Assembly: GCA_903830425.1 (NCBI GenBank)
Contig: CAIKTR010000047.1
Location: 1-45,017, forward strand
Direction: 5' to 3'
Length of the DNA stretch: 45,017 nt
Source: an uncultured Opitutia bacterium
GTDB taxonomy: Bacteria; Verrucomicrobiota; Verrucomicrobiia; Opitutales; Opitutaceae
The translations under genes were made by a program, and so were the position numbers. A model generated the notes under the pieces. It had not been told where the DNA came from, ran no database searches, and worked only from the letters and a program-made list of their open reading frames with translations. Positions 26,660-35,969 of this stretch are shown here, piece after piece. Every line of letters starts with the position of its first letter. The stretch's first letter is position 1.

Positions 26660-27652
26660 ATGCCCAGCACCGAACTCGTCATCCTCCGCGAACTGCTCGC
26701 CCGCGAACCGGGCTACCTGTCCGGGGCGGCGCTCGGGACCAAGCTCGGGATCAGCCGGGTGGCGGTCTGGCAGCACATGGAGAAGCTCCGGACGCAGGGG
26801 TTTGAGTTCGAGGCCGCCCATGCCCGCGGCTACCGGCTGGCCCGGCGGCCGGCGGCGCTGCACGCCACCTTCATCGCGGCGCACCTCAAGGGCCGGCCGC
26901 GCGACTTCCCCCTCACCCTGCTCGACGAGGTCGACAGCACCAACGACGAGGCCGCCCGCCAGCTGGCCGCCGGCCGGCCGGCGCCGTTTGTCATTCTCGC
27001 CCGCCGGCAGACCCGCGGCCGGGGCCGGCTCGGCCGCGTGTGGCACAGCGAGGCCAACGGCAACCTCTACGCCAGCTTCGCCTTCCGGCCCCAGCTCCCG
27101 CCCACCCGCATGGCGACCTTCACGCTCTGGATGGGCGTCAATGTCTGCGAGCTCATCGCCAATTTCTGCCACGCCACCCCCGGCATCAAGTGGCCGAACG
27201 ACCTCCTGTTCGACGGCCGCAAGGCCGGCGGCATGCTCACCGAGGCCCGCATCGACGCCGACCAGATCCGCGACCTCGTCTTCGGGCTCGGCCTCAACCT
27301 CAACAGCCCCGCCGGCGCCTGGCCGGCCGCCCTCGCCCGCCACGCCGTCTCGCTCGCCGAGCAGACCGCCGGACCGCTCGACGCCAACCGCTTCACCGCC
27401 GCGCTCATCGGCCGCGTCCAGCTCGCCTACACCCAGTTCCTCGAGGGGGAACACCTCGCGACCTTCGCCGACCTGTGGAACCGCCACGATGTCCTGCGCG
27501 GCCAGCCCGTCGCCGTGCTGCAGGGCGGCCGGCGCTTCGCCGGCATCGCCGCCGGCGTGGACGACGCCGGCTGCCTCCTCGTGCGCCCCGCCGGCGGCGG
27601 CCGCCCCCAGCGCTTCCCGGCCGGCGAGGTCACCCTGGAAAAAAGCGCCTGA
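26660..27652 (+). CDS. birA: Biotin--[acetyl-CoA carboxylase] ligase / repressor
   Basis: A 330-residue class II BirA. The N-terminal winged helix (about 1-62) has LAREPGYLSGAALGTKLGIS followed by the recognition helix RVAVWQHMEKLR. The catalytic domain (about 80-270) has the biotin-binding loop GRGRLGRVW (120-128) and KWPNDLLFDGRKAGGML (177-193). The C-terminal SH3-like domain has GVDDAGCLLVR. It attaches biotin to carboxylase BCCP and, with the DNA-binding domain, probably represses biotin genes. The ATG at 26660 gives the standard start. An ATG 60 bases upstream in frame (26600) would add 20 untypical residues. No biotin synthesis gene is nearby. Confidence 0.94.
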   Translation: MPSTELVILRELLAREPGYLSGAALGTKLGISRVAVWQHMEKLRTQGFEFEAAHARGYRLARRPAALHATFIAAHLKGRPRDFPLTLLDEVDSTNDEAARQLAAGRPAPFVILARRQTRGRGRLGRVWHSEANGNLYASFAFRPQLPPTRMATFTLWMGVNVCELIANFCHATPGIKWPNDLLFDGRKAGGMLTEARIDADQIRDLVFGLGLNLNSPAGAWPAALARHAVSLAEQTAGPLDANRFTAALIGRVQLAYTQFLEGEHLATFADLWNRHDVLRGQPVAVLQGGRRFAGIAAGVDDAGCLLVRPAGGGRPQRFPAGEVTLEKSA

Positions 27653-27672
27653 GCCCCGCCCCGGCGCGCAAC

Positions 27673-27690
27673 ATTCGTGTTTATTCGTGT
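27673..27690. repeat. ATTCGTGT direct repeat, part of a dispersed intergenic element
   Basis: ATTCGTGT occurs twice, at 27673-27680 and 27683-27690, followed by CCATCGCTGGTTC. It lies in the 64-base gap between birA and the ABC ATPase gene. Its AT content differs from the surroundings. I recall closely similar intergenic strings in unrelated environmental bacterial genomes, so it may be a dispersed repeat remnant. Confidence 0.5.
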
Positions 27691-27716
27691 CCATCGCTGG
27701 TTCACCCTTGCCCCTG

Positions 27717-28703
27717 ATGCCTGAGACGCCCGCCATCGAAGTCGCCCACCTGGTCAAGTCCTACGCGGGCGTCACGGCGGTCAACGACATCACCTTCCGG
27801 GTGGGCCGGGGCGAGATCCTCGGGTTCCTCGGCCCCAACGGCGCCGGGAAGTCCACCACCATGCGCATCCTCACGGGCTACCTGCCCGCGACCTCCGGCT
27901 GCGTCCACATCTGCGGCGTGCCCGTCGCCTCGCAGCCCAACGAGGCCAAGCGCCACATCGGGTACATGCCCGAGAACAACCCGCTGCCCGAGGACATGCG
28001 CGTCTCGGAGTACCTCTATTTCCGCGGCCGGCTCAAGGAGATCGCCCGCCGCCAGCTCGGCCCGCGGATCGACGAGGTGCTCGAGCTCTGCGACCTCAAG
28101 CGCGTCCGCCACAAGATCATCGGCCAGCTGTCCAAGGGGTTTCGCCAGCGCGTCGGCATCGCCGAGGCCATCCTGGCGGAGCCCCCGGTCATCATCATGG
28201 ACGAGCCGACGATCGGCCTCGACCCCCACCAGATCCTGATCGTCCGCGACCTCATCGCCAGCCTGCGCGGCCGCATGACCGTCATCATCTCCTCGCACAT
28301 CCTGCCCGAGATCGAGATGACGTGCGACCGCGTGCTGATCATCAACCAGGGGCGGGTGGTCGCGCAGGGCACGCCCGCCGACCTGCGGCGCGAGGTGCTC
28401 GGCCACTCCACCTACCAGCTCGAGCTGGCGGGCGACCTGAGCACGCTGCCGCCCGTGCTCGCCGCCCTCGAGCCGACGCTCCAGATCCGCACCCAGGGCG
28501 AGCCCGACGCCGACGGTTTCCGCCGGATCACGCTCACCACCGAGCGCGACGCCGAGCTCGGCGAGCCGCTGCTGCGCGCCCTGGCCCCGCCGGCCTTCCG
28601 GCTCCGCGCCCTCAGCCGCGCCCATCCGACCCTCGAGGACGTCTTCCTCGCCGCCACCCGCCGCAGCTGGGACGTCACCACCGCCGAGCTCCGCAAAAAA
28701 TAA
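27717..28703 (+). CDS. ABC transporter ATP-binding protein (GldA-like)
   Basis: A 328-residue ABC ATPase. Walker A is GPNGAGKST (39-47), the Q-loop lies near MPENNP, the signature is LSKGF (138-142, a variant of LSGGQ with Lys), the Walker B is VIIMDEP with Asp162-Glu163, and the switch His lies in SSHIL. The C-terminal extension (about 225-328) resembles the regulatory tail of GldA/CcmA-type exporters. It pairs with the permease 17 bases downstream. The whole unit matches the GldA-GldF-GldG layout known from gliding Bacteroidota and common elsewhere with unknown cargo. The gene follows the ATTCGTGT repeat. Confidence 0.93.
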   Translation: MPETPAIEVAHLVKSYAGVTAVNDITFRVGRGEILGFLGPNGAGKSTTMRILTGYLPATSGCVHICGVPVASQPNEAKRHIGYMPENNPLPEDMRVSEYLYFRGRLKEIARRQLGPRIDEVLELCDLKRVRHKIIGQLSKGFRQRVGIAEAILAEPPVIIMDEPTIGLDPHQILIVRDLIASLRGRMTVIISSHILPEIEMTCDRVLIINQGRVVAQGTPADLRREVLGHSTYQLELAGDLSTLPPVLAALEPTLQIRTQGEPDADGFRRITLTTERDAELGEPLLRALAPPAFRLRALSRAHPTLEDVFLAATRRSWDVTTAELRKK

Positions 28704-28720
28704 ACGCCCCGCGCCCGCCG

Positions 28721-29482
28721 ATGAAGCATTTCTTCACCCTCCTCAGCCACGAGATCCGGATGCTGCTGGTCAGCGCGGGGACCTACCTCGCGGCGATGTT
28801 CTTCTTCGCGTTCATGGGCTTCATCTTCACCAGCATCCTTGAGAGCTACAGCAAGGCGCCGCAGGAGGTGTCGCCGGCGCAGTTCTTCTTCCAGTTCTTC
28901 TGGTTTCCCGTGCTTTTCATGGTGCCGATGCTCACCATGAAGTGCCTCGCCGAGGAGCGCCGCCTCGGCACGATCGAGACCCTCCTCACCACCCCCGTGA
29001 CCACCACCGAGGTCGTGCTCGGCAAATACACCGCCGCGTACCTGCTCTACCTCACCCTCTGGGGCGCGACCGCCGCCTTCTTCTTCATCCTGAAGCGGTT
29101 CTCCGGCGACGTCCGCTTCCTCGACCCCGGCCCGCTGATCGGCGGCTACCTGTTCATCGCCGTCTCCGGCCTGCTCTTCATCGCGCTGGGCGTCTTCGCC
29201 AGCTCCCTCTCCCGCAACCAGGCCGTCGCCGCCATCCTCTGCGCCTCGATGATCTTCGCGCTCATGTTCGGCCTCAGCTGGCTCGGCGGCTCCAGCGCGC
29301 TCAACCGCGAGGTCCTCCAGCCCGTCCGCGTCGCCGTCGACTACGCCCAGGTGTTCACCCACCGCGACGACTTTGCCCGCGGCATCGTGGACACCCGCCA
29401 GCTGCTCTTCTACCTGAGCGGCACCGTGCTCGCGCTCATCTTCAGCATCCTCGGCGTCGAGGCCAAGCTGCTCCACTCCTGA
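28721..29482 (+). CDS. ABC-2 type permease (GldF-like)
   Basis: A 253-residue inner-membrane protein with about six transmembrane helices. The motifs MLTMKCLAEERRLGTIETLLTTPVTTTEVVLGKY and the C-terminal hydrophobic segment are typical of ABC-2 permeases of the GldF/NosY type (the EERRxGTxExLLxxP signature lies near residues 77-95). It would form the membrane channel for the GldA-like ATPase. It starts 17 bases after the ATPase gene and is followed by the GldG-like gene after 89 bases, so cotranscription is likely. The leader lacks a Shine-Dalgarno sequence. The exported substrate is unknown. Confidence 0.92.
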   Translation: MKHFFTLLSHEIRMLLVSAGTYLAAMFFFAFMGFIFTSILESYSKAPQEVSPAQFFFQFFWFPVLFMVPMLTMKCLAEERRLGTIETLLTTPVTTTEVVLGKYTAAYLLYLTLWGATAAFFFILKRFSGDVRFLDPGPLIGGYLFIAVSGLLFIALGVFASSLSRNQAVAAILCASMIFALMFGLSWLGGSSALNREVLQPVRVAVDYAQVFTHRDDFARGIVDTRQLLFYLSGTVLALIFSILGVEAKLLHS

Positions 29483-29571
29483 CATGCGGCCGCCCCTCCC
29501 CGCTTTCCGCTCCCCCGCCGACCCGGCGTCCCCGACCGCGGGGCCGGCCCCGGCCGGCGGCTGATCCCACC

Positions 29572-31068
29572 ATGGCCACCCTCGACAGCTTTCGCACCGC
29601 CCGCTGGATCCGCACGCTCAACCTCGTGCTGCAGGCCGGACTCTTCCTCACCCTCTTCGGCGGGCTCAACTACCTGGCGCGCAACCATTCCTGGCGGTTC
29701 GACCTCACCCACCAGCACCGCTACTCCCTCTCCGCCGAGACCGGGGCCTACCTGCGCAGCCTCCCGCAGCCCTCGCGCGTGGTCGTCACGATCACCCCGG
29801 ACTCCGAGAACCCCGCCAACGCGCAGGCCTACCGCGACGCCAGCGGGCTGCTGCGCGAGTACACCTACGCCAGCGAGGGCAACCCGGCCGGCCGGATCAC
29901 CGTCGAGTACCTCGACGTCTACAAGAACCGCCGCAAGGCCGAGGAATACGGGATCGATTCGCCCGACATCATCGTGGTCATCTCCGGGGACAAGCGCCGC
30001 GCGCTGGGCGTCGACGACCTCTACCGGGTGAAGGACAAGCAGCGCGAGGCCTTCCTCGGCGAGCAGGCGCTGACCGCCGCCCTGCTGGAGGTCTCCAGCC
30101 AGAGCCGGAAGAAAATCTATTTCCTCACCGGGCACGGCGAACTCAACCCCGAGGACGTCGACCCGGTCCGCGGGCTCTCCGCGCTGAAGGACCAGCTGCG
30201 GGTGCGGAACTTCGACGTCGACCGCCTCGACCTCGCGGCGACCGCCCGGATTCCGGCCGACGCCGCCCTGATCGTCGCCGTCTCCCCCCAGGCCGCCTAC
30301 ACCCCCGCCGAGCAGGAACTGCTCCGCCAGTACCTCGCCGCCGGCGCCGGGCGCCTGATCGGCCTGCTCGCCCCGGGCCAGCCGCACGGCCTCGGCCAGC
30401 TGCTCCTCGACTGGGGCGTGCTGGTGGACGACGACCTCGTCCACGACCCCGGCGCCGGCACCATGACGGAGGAGGGCGACCTGATCCTGAAGCTCTTCCA
30501 GCCGCACCCCATCACCCAGACGCTGATCGACTACCAGATGCCGCTGCGCATCGGCCAGGCCCGCAGCGTGCGGCCCGATCCCGGCCGCAAGCTCCTCGGG
30601 GGCCTCACCCTCACCACCCTGGCCGTCACCTCGCCGACCGCCTGGGGCGAGGTCAGCTACCGGCTGGGGCGCGCGCCCGAGTACAATGCGGGCTACGACA
30701 TCCGGAACGACCGCCCGGGGCTGGAGCCCGCCGACCATCTCGGCATCGTGATCGCCTCGGAGCGCGTCACCGTGCGGGCCGGGCTGGACTTCAGCGTGCG
30801 CGGCGGCCGGCTGGTCGTGTTCGGCACCGGGGACCTCATCGCCAACAACCGCATCGCCCTCCCCGGCAACCTCGATATTTTCCTCAGCGCCGTGAACTGG
30901 TCCGTCGAACGCGACACCCAGTTCAACATCCCGGTGCGCCCGATCGAGCGCTTCCAGCTCTCGCTCAGCGCCGGGGAACTGTCCCGCCTCCGCAGCGCCC
31001 TGCTCCTCGCCCTGCCCGGCGCCGCCCTGCTCCTCGGCCTCGTCGTCTACTGGACCCGCCGCCGCTGA
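29572..31068 (+). CDS. GldG-like ABC transporter auxiliary protein
   Basis: A 498-residue protein anchored at both ends (membrane helices at about 18-40 and 473-493), with the bulk outside the cytoplasm. The body matches the ABC_transp_aux/GldG family: FDLTHQHRYSLSAET at the start of the domain, VEYLDVYKNRRKAEEYGI, KKIYFLTGHGELNP, RNFDVDRLDL, LLRQYLAAGAGRLIGLL and a terminal RLVVFGTGDLIANN. This fold is related to the IFT52/Gld periplasmic domains and forms part of Gld-type ABC exporters. The gene is followed after 72 bases by the DUF4340 gene, the usual partner in this arrangement. Confidence 0.92.
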   Translation: MATLDSFRTARWIRTLNLVLQAGLFLTLFGGLNYLARNHSWRFDLTHQHRYSLSAETGAYLRSLPQPSRVVVTITPDSENPANAQAYRDASGLLREYTYASEGNPAGRITVEYLDVYKNRRKAEEYGIDSPDIIVVISGDKRRALGVDDLYRVKDKQREAFLGEQALTAALLEVSSQSRKKIYFLTGHGELNPEDVDPVRGLSALKDQLRVRNFDVDRLDLAATARIPADAALIVAVSPQAAYTPAEQELLRQYLAAGAGRLIGLLAPGQPHGLGQLLLDWGVLVDDDLVHDPGAGTMTEEGDLILKLFQPHPITQTLIDYQMPLRIGQARSVRPDPGRKLLGGLTLTTLAVTSPTAWGEVSYRLGRAPEYNAGYDIRNDRPGLEPADHLGIVIASERVTVRAGLDFSVRGGRLVVFGTGDLIANNRIALPGNLDIFLSAVNWSVERDTQFNIPVRPIERFQLSLSAGELSRLRSALLLALPGAALLLGLVVYWTRRR

Positions 31069-31140
31069 GCCGCCCACCCCACCCGCCCGACCTTCGCCCC
31101 CGACCCCGCCCTCCCGCCCCGGCGCCCCGCGCCTCCTCCC

Positions 31141-33075
31141 ATGCGCACCAAAGTCACGCTCGTCCTCCTCTTTCTGAACGTCGCCCTGTTCTTCTTCATC
31201 TTCCAGTTCGAGCGCCGCTGGCGCACGGAGGACGCCTGGCGGGTGGCGCGGGCCAACGTCCTCGGCGCCGAGGCCGCCGACATCCGCTCGCTCGAGATCA
31301 CCGGCGGCACCCACGTCCTCGCCCTCGCCAAGCGCGGCGAGGCCTGGTTCGTCACCTCCCCGCTCGAGTGGCCCGCCAATCCCAACGCCGTCAGCCGGAT
31401 CCTCACCGAGCTCCAGTTCCTCAAGCACGAGACCAGCTTCAACGTCAGCGACCTGACGAAAAACGGCCAGACCCTCGCGGACTACGGCCTCGACCAGCCG
31501 CGGCTCACCCTCACCCTCACCTCGGGCGACCCCGCCAACCCCTCGCTGGTGGGCAACCCGACCCGGGTCACCCGGCTCCGCATCGGCGACCTCACCAAGG
31601 ACAACCTCCGGCTCTACCTGCTCTCGCCGGACGGCGAGCGCATCCACGTCGTCAGCCAGAGCCTCGCCCGCAGCCTCGGCCTCACCTTTGACGACCTGCG
31701 GGCCGACGCCCTCTTCACCATCCCGGTGTTCGAGGCGCGCTCGCTCAACCTCCAGACGGCCGCACCCGCCAGCCTCCGCATCCGGCTCCGCCGCGACGGC
31801 AGCCGCTGGTCGTTCGAAACGCCGATCGTCGCCCGCGCCAGCAAGAACGCAGCGGAACTCGCGATCAATGGCCTTAACGCGCTCCGGGTGGAGACCTTCC
31901 TCACGACCAACCCGCCCGCCACCCTGCCCGCCGAGAAACCCTCGCTGCGCATCACGGTCGAGGGCAACAGCCGCCGCGAGACCCTCATCCTCGGCGACCC
32001 GGCCCCCCCCGCCGGCGACGCCCGGAAGGGGGAGGCGCCGGCATATTACGCCCAGCTGGAGGGGCGGCGCGCGCTCTTCACGGTCCGCCTCCCGGCCGCG
32101 CTGATGGACACGCTGCGCACCGCCCAGGTGGCGCTGCGGGAAACCCGCGTCCTCGACTTCGACGGCACGGCGGTCAATGCCGTCACGCTCGCCGCGCCCA
32201 ACCAGCCCGAGCTCGTCCTCCAGCGGCTCGAGACGGGGGCGCAGGCCGCCGAGCGGCCCGCCTGGCAGATCCTGCGGCGGGGCGCGGCCGCGGCGGGGCC
32301 GCAGACCCAGCCCGCCGACCCGGCCAGCGTGCAGCGGCTGCTCGACCAGCTCGCGCGGCTCACCGCGACCGACTTCAAGAGCGACGCGCCCACCGCCGCG
32401 GACCTGGAGGCCTGGGGGTTCAACCGCCCGGAACGCGAGGTCGTGCTCACCCTGGTCGGCAGTCCCGCGCCCGTCGCGCTCCAGTTCGGCACGGACGCCC
32501 AGCGCCACGTCTACGCCCGCCTCGGGCCCTCCGCCAACCCGGGGGCGTCGGTCTACGCCGTCGACGCCGCCATCCTGCGCGAGCTGCCCGTCGGGCCGCG
32601 CGCCTGGCGCGAGCGGCTCCTGCGCGAGCTGCCGGCCGGCGCCCGCCTCACCGCGCTCAAGCTGACCGAGCTCGCCTCCGGGCGAGTGCTGCTCGACCTC
32701 GCCCTGGACGCCGGCACGGCGCCGCCCCCGGCCGTCACGGCCGTCCTCACCCACCTGCACACCCTGCGGGCCAAGGCGTTTCTCCTCGACCAGTTTGAAG
32801 ACCGGGTGAACCTCGCGGGCGAGGAGCGCCCGTGGCGCTACCGGCTGGAGGCCACCGCCACCCTCGTGGGCGGCGCCGGCGAGCAGACCAGCCGGACCAC
32901 GCTCCTGCTCACCAGCCGCGTCGGCGGCGACCTGCAGGTCGCCGGCTCGCCGGCGAGCGAGTTCAACGCCGTCTTCTCCCTCGAGCAGCCGCTGCTCGAC
33001 GCCCTCTGGACCCTCACCGAGGGCCCGCGGGACCCCGGCCCGCCCCCCGCCCCCGCGCCCGCACCCGGCCGGTAA
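31141..33075 (+). CDS. DUF4340 domain protein
   Basis: A 644-residue protein with one N-terminal membrane helix (about 5-22) and a long extracytoplasmic region made of repeated DUF4340-type beta units, for example WFVTSPLEWPANPNAVSRIL, then TLADYGLDQPRLTLTL, and again DLEAWGFNRPEREVVLTLVG with a matching downstream LQFGTDAQRHVYARLG. The same pattern of W/P, YGLxxPxxxxxL and IGxxxxxxxxxYxR repeats at least twice. DUF4340 proteins accompany GldG-type transporters; their task is unknown. The C-terminus is Pro/Ala-rich. It ends 18 bases before the AsmA-like gene, so the two are probably cotranscribed. Confidence 0.88.
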   Translation: MRTKVTLVLLFLNVALFFFIFQFERRWRTEDAWRVARANVLGAEAADIRSLEITGGTHVLALAKRGEAWFVTSPLEWPANPNAVSRILTELQFLKHETSFNVSDLTKNGQTLADYGLDQPRLTLTLTSGDPANPSLVGNPTRVTRLRIGDLTKDNLRLYLLSPDGERIHVVSQSLARSLGLTFDDLRADALFTIPVFEARSLNLQTAAPASLRIRLRRDGSRWSFETPIVARASKNAAELAINGLNALRVETFLTTNPPATLPAEKPSLRITVEGNSRRETLILGDPAPPAGDARKGEAPAYYAQLEGRRALFTVRLPAALMDTLRTAQVALRETRVLDFDGTAVNAVTLAAPNQPELVLQRLETGAQAAERPAWQILRRGAAAAGPQTQPADPASVQRLLDQLARLTATDFKSDAPTAADLEAWGFNRPEREVVLTLVGSPAPVALQFGTDAQRHVYARLGPSANPGASVYAVDAAILRELPVGPRAWRERLLRELPAGARLTALKLTELASGRVLLDLALDAGTAPPPAVTAVLTHLHTLRAKAFLLDQFEDRVNLAGEERPWRYRLEATATLVGGAGEQTSRTTLLLTSRVGGDLQVAGSPASEFNAVFSLEQPLLDALWTLTEGPRDPGPPPAPAPAPGR

Positions 33076-33093
33076 CCAGCCGTCCCCGCCCCG

Positions 33094-35871
33094 ATGCAAG
33101 CCTGGCTGAAGCACTGCTGGCAGGGCACGCGCTGGTGCAGCGCGGGCGTGCTGGGCCTGGTCCGCTGGACCCTGTGGCTCGCCCTCTGCCTGCTGCTCGG
33201 GGTGCAGGCCTGGATCGCCGGCTCGCACGAGCTCGCCGTGCCGGGCTTTGTCCTGCGACTGTTCGAGCAGCGGCTCGCCGCCTCGCACGTGGAGGTCAAA
33301 TTCGGCCACGCGCGCTTCGATCCCTCGGGCCGCATCCTGCTGGAGGACCTCCGGCTTTTTCTGCCCGCCTACGGCGAGCCCATCGCCGCCACGCCGGCCG
33401 CCTACCTCGAGCTGGACCCGTGGGCGCTGCTCAGCGGCAAGTTCGAGCCGCACCGCCTGCACCTGTCCGGCACGCGTTTCGCCGTCCCCGCCATGCTCTC
33501 GCGCTCGGGCCGGGCGGAGGATTTCGTCCGCGAGCTCGACGCCACCCTGCGGCTCCAGGACCACGAGCTCGTCATCGAACACCTGACCGCCCGCGTCGCC
33601 GGCATCGCCGTCGTCGCCCGGGGCTCCCTCCACCTCCTGTCCCGGCCCGAGGCCCGCCTCGACCCGCTGCCCCTGCCGGGGTATCTGGCCGCACACTATC
33701 CCGACATCTGCCGCCAGCTCATCCGCCTGGCCGACCGCCTCACCGGGCTGGACCAGCCGGAGCTGCGGGTGGACCTGACGCCCTCGCCCACGCGCGGGGC
33801 GATCGCCACCGTGACCGTCGTGGCGCGCGGCCTGCAGCTGGCGACGCCCGTCGCGCTCACCGCGCGCGGCCTCCACCTGACCACCCGGTTCCCCCTGCAG
33901 GGCGACACGCCCGTGATGGCGCCGCTGACGCTGGCGGTGGAGGACCTGGCGCTGCCCGGCGACCTGGCGCTGCACGACGTGCACGCCTGGCTGCGCGGCT
34001 CCCTCCAGCCGGCCCAGTACACGTTCGACCCGCGCGAGATGCTCCTGAGCTCCGCCCGGGTGTCCGCCCGCGGGTTCACCCTCACTGGGCTGGCCGCGCG
34101 GCTTGAGGCCGGCCCGCTGCCCCGGCTGCAGGGCGAGCTGGTCGCCGCCTGCGACGGCCAGCGCCTTGCGCTGCGCGGCGAGGCCGACCTCGGCCGGCAA
34201 ACCGCCGGGCTGCAGTTCCAGGGCGCCCTCTCGCCCGCCCTGCTCGAGCCCATCGGCCGGGCCCTGCGGCACGACCTCCGCCCCTATGTCGGTTTCGCCT
34301 CCCCCGTGGCGCTGGACGCCCGCGCCACCTTCGCCCCGGGCTGGAAGTTCACGGGCCTGACGGGGCACGTGCTCGCGCGCCAGGTCGACGCCTTCCACGT
34401 GCCGATCGACGAGGTGGGCGGCGCCTTCGAATTTGACGGCACCCGCTTCCTCGCCCGCGAGGCGCATGCCCGGCTCGGCGACAACCGGGCGGAGGGCAGC
34501 TTCGAGCAGGACTTCAGCAACCGGAGCTTCCGCTTCCTCCTCGCGGGCCGCCTGCGGCCGCTCGCGATCTCGGGCTGGTTCGGCAAGTGGTGGCCGGGCT
34601 TCTTCCGCGACTTCGAGTTTCCCCTCGCCCCGCCCGAGGCCAGCGTCGATGTGGCCGGGGTGTGGGGGCAGGGCCGGCTCACGACCGTCTTTGCCTTCGC
34701 GGACAGCACCGCGCCGGTCATCCACGGGGTGTCGTTCGACCACGCGCGGACCCTGCTGTTCATCCGGCCGAACTTTTTCGACGGCCTGGAGCTCTTCGCC
34801 ACCCTGGGGTCCGCCGCCGCGCGCGGCACGTTCACCCGGCAGATCGACCCCGGCAGCTATGCGCTCATCGGCATGGACCTGGACTTCACCTCCACGCTGC
34901 CGCTGGAGGTCCCCGCCCGGGTGTTCGGGCCGGCCGTGGCCGAACAGCTCGCGCCCTTCCGCTTCTCCACCCCGCCGGCGGTCAAGCTGCAGGCCCGCTT
35001 CGACGGGCCGGCCTCGCCCACCGGGGTCCACCAAACGATGCAGATCCAGGCCCAGTCGAGCGGCGAGTTCTCGTTTCACGGCTTCCCCCTCAGCAATCTG
35101 GCCGTGCAGGCCACGCTCCACGACGACGAGGTCGTGCTCCGCGATGTCGCGGTCAATTTCGCCAGCGGGGTCGCCCGCGGCCAGGCGCGGGTGTGGGGCC
35201 GGGAGCCCGACCGCCGGCTGGGCTTCGACCTCGCGCTGCGCGACGGCAGCCTCGGCCAGGCGGTGCGGGTGATGGAGGAGTTCTCGGCCCAGCGCCACGG
35301 GGTGCCGCCGCCGCCGCCGGGGAAGTTCGTGCACGACAAGGCCGGGGTGAAGCTGGGGCTCGCGGCCTCCGCCGAGGGCCGGTACTCCGACCCCTACAGC
35401 TACCGCGGCCACGGCAACGCCACCGTGGAGGGCGCCACCCTCGGCGAGGTGCCGATGCTCGGCCTGCTGTCGGAGCTGCTGCCCTTCACCTCGCTGCGCT
35501 TCACGACCGCGCGCGCGAACTTCACGGTGGACGGGCCCAGCCTGATCTTCGCCCAGTTCAACGCGACCGGCGCCAACTCCGCGATCGACGCCCACGGCCG
35601 CTACGACCTCCCGCAGCACACGCTCGACTTCAAGGCCCGCGTGAACCCGTTTCAGGAAAGCAAATTCCTGCCCTCCGTCGTGATCGGCGCCATGCTCATG
35701 CCCTTCGCCACGGTGCTCGAGGTGAAGCTGACCGGCACCCTGGACAAGCCCGCCTGGGATTTCGTCAACGGCCCGACCAATTTCCTGCGCAACCTGGCCA
35801 AGCCCTCGGCCCCGCCCTCCCCCGCGAAGCCCGCCGCCAAGGGCCCGCCCGCGGATTATCTCCGCCGCTAA
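33094..35871 (+). CDS. Large AsmA/YhdP-like envelope protein
   Basis: A 925-residue protein with an N-terminal membrane helix (about 21-44), followed by a very long beta-rich domain of the AsmA/YhdP/TamB superfamily. Visible features are the N-terminal FGHARFDPSGRILLEDLRLF (chorein-like start), many HL-type beta strands, and a C-terminal AsmA-like module (RFTTARANFTVDGPSLIF, ANSAIDAHGRYDLPQHTLDFKA, then KLTGTLDKPAWDF). Proteins of this superfamily bridge inner and outer membranes and are thought to pass phospholipids between them. The tail is Pro/Ala/Lys-rich. Cotranscription with DUF4340 and the ABC genes is suggested by 18-base spacing. Confidence 0.82.
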   Translation: MQAWLKHCWQGTRWCSAGVLGLVRWTLWLALCLLLGVQAWIAGSHELAVPGFVLRLFEQRLAASHVEVKFGHARFDPSGRILLEDLRLFLPAYGEPIAATPAAYLELDPWALLSGKFEPHRLHLSGTRFAVPAMLSRSGRAEDFVRELDATLRLQDHELVIEHLTARVAGIAVVARGSLHLLSRPEARLDPLPLPGYLAAHYPDICRQLIRLADRLTGLDQPELRVDLTPSPTRGAIATVTVVARGLQLATPVALTARGLHLTTRFPLQGDTPVMAPLTLAVEDLALPGDLALHDVHAWLRGSLQPAQYTFDPREMLLSSARVSARGFTLTGLAARLEAGPLPRLQGELVAACDGQRLALRGEADLGRQTAGLQFQGALSPALLEPIGRALRHDLRPYVGFASPVALDARATFAPGWKFTGLTGHVLARQVDAFHVPIDEVGGAFEFDGTRFLAREAHARLGDNRAEGSFEQDFSNRSFRFLLAGRLRPLAISGWFGKWWPGFFRDFEFPLAPPEASVDVAGVWGQGRLTTVFAFADSTAPVIHGVSFDHARTLLFIRPNFFDGLELFATLGSAAARGTFTRQIDPGSYALIGMDLDFTSTLPLEVPARVFGPAVAEQLAPFRFSTPPAVKLQARFDGPASPTGVHQTMQIQAQSSGEFSFHGFPLSNLAVQATLHDDEVVLRDVAVNFASGVARGQARVWGREPDRRLGFDLALRDGSLGQAVRVMEEFSAQRHGVPPPPPGKFVHDKAGVKLGLAASAEGRYSDPYSYRGHGNATVEGATLGEVPMLGLLSELLPFTSLRFTTARANFTVDGPSLIFAQFNATGANSAIDAHGRYDLPQHTLDFKARVNPFQESKFLPSVVIGAMLMPFATVLEVKLTGTLDKPAWDFVNGPTNFLRNLAKPSAPPSPAKPAAKGPPADYLRR

Positions 35872-35924
35872 ACCCCGCTCCGGGCGCAGGCCCCGCGGCG
35901 TGGACCCTCCCTGCAGAAAACTCG

Positions 35925-35969
35925 TTGCGCGCCTTGGCCCTGAAATCTAGATAGGGTCTATCCCCTATC
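35925..35969 (+). promoter_or_regulatory. Promoter of the hybrid kinase gene with overlapping inverted repeat
   Basis: TTGCGC (35925-35930), a 17-base spacer and TAGATA (35948-35953) form a plausible promoter. A perfect 7-bp inverted repeat GATAGGG/CCCTATC (35950-35956 and 35963-35969) covers the -10 element and the expected start point, ending 7 bases before the ATG. This is the layout of an operator, or of a leader hairpin blocking the start. Confidence 0.5.

Noticed and set aside
29410-35619. A very long open frame (over 2000 codons) on the minus strand opposite the ABC/DUF4340/AsmA genes
   Set aside because: Its translation is repetitive Gly/Glu/Arg/Ala, typical of antisense frames in GC-rich DNA, while the plus strand carries recognisable domains throughout.
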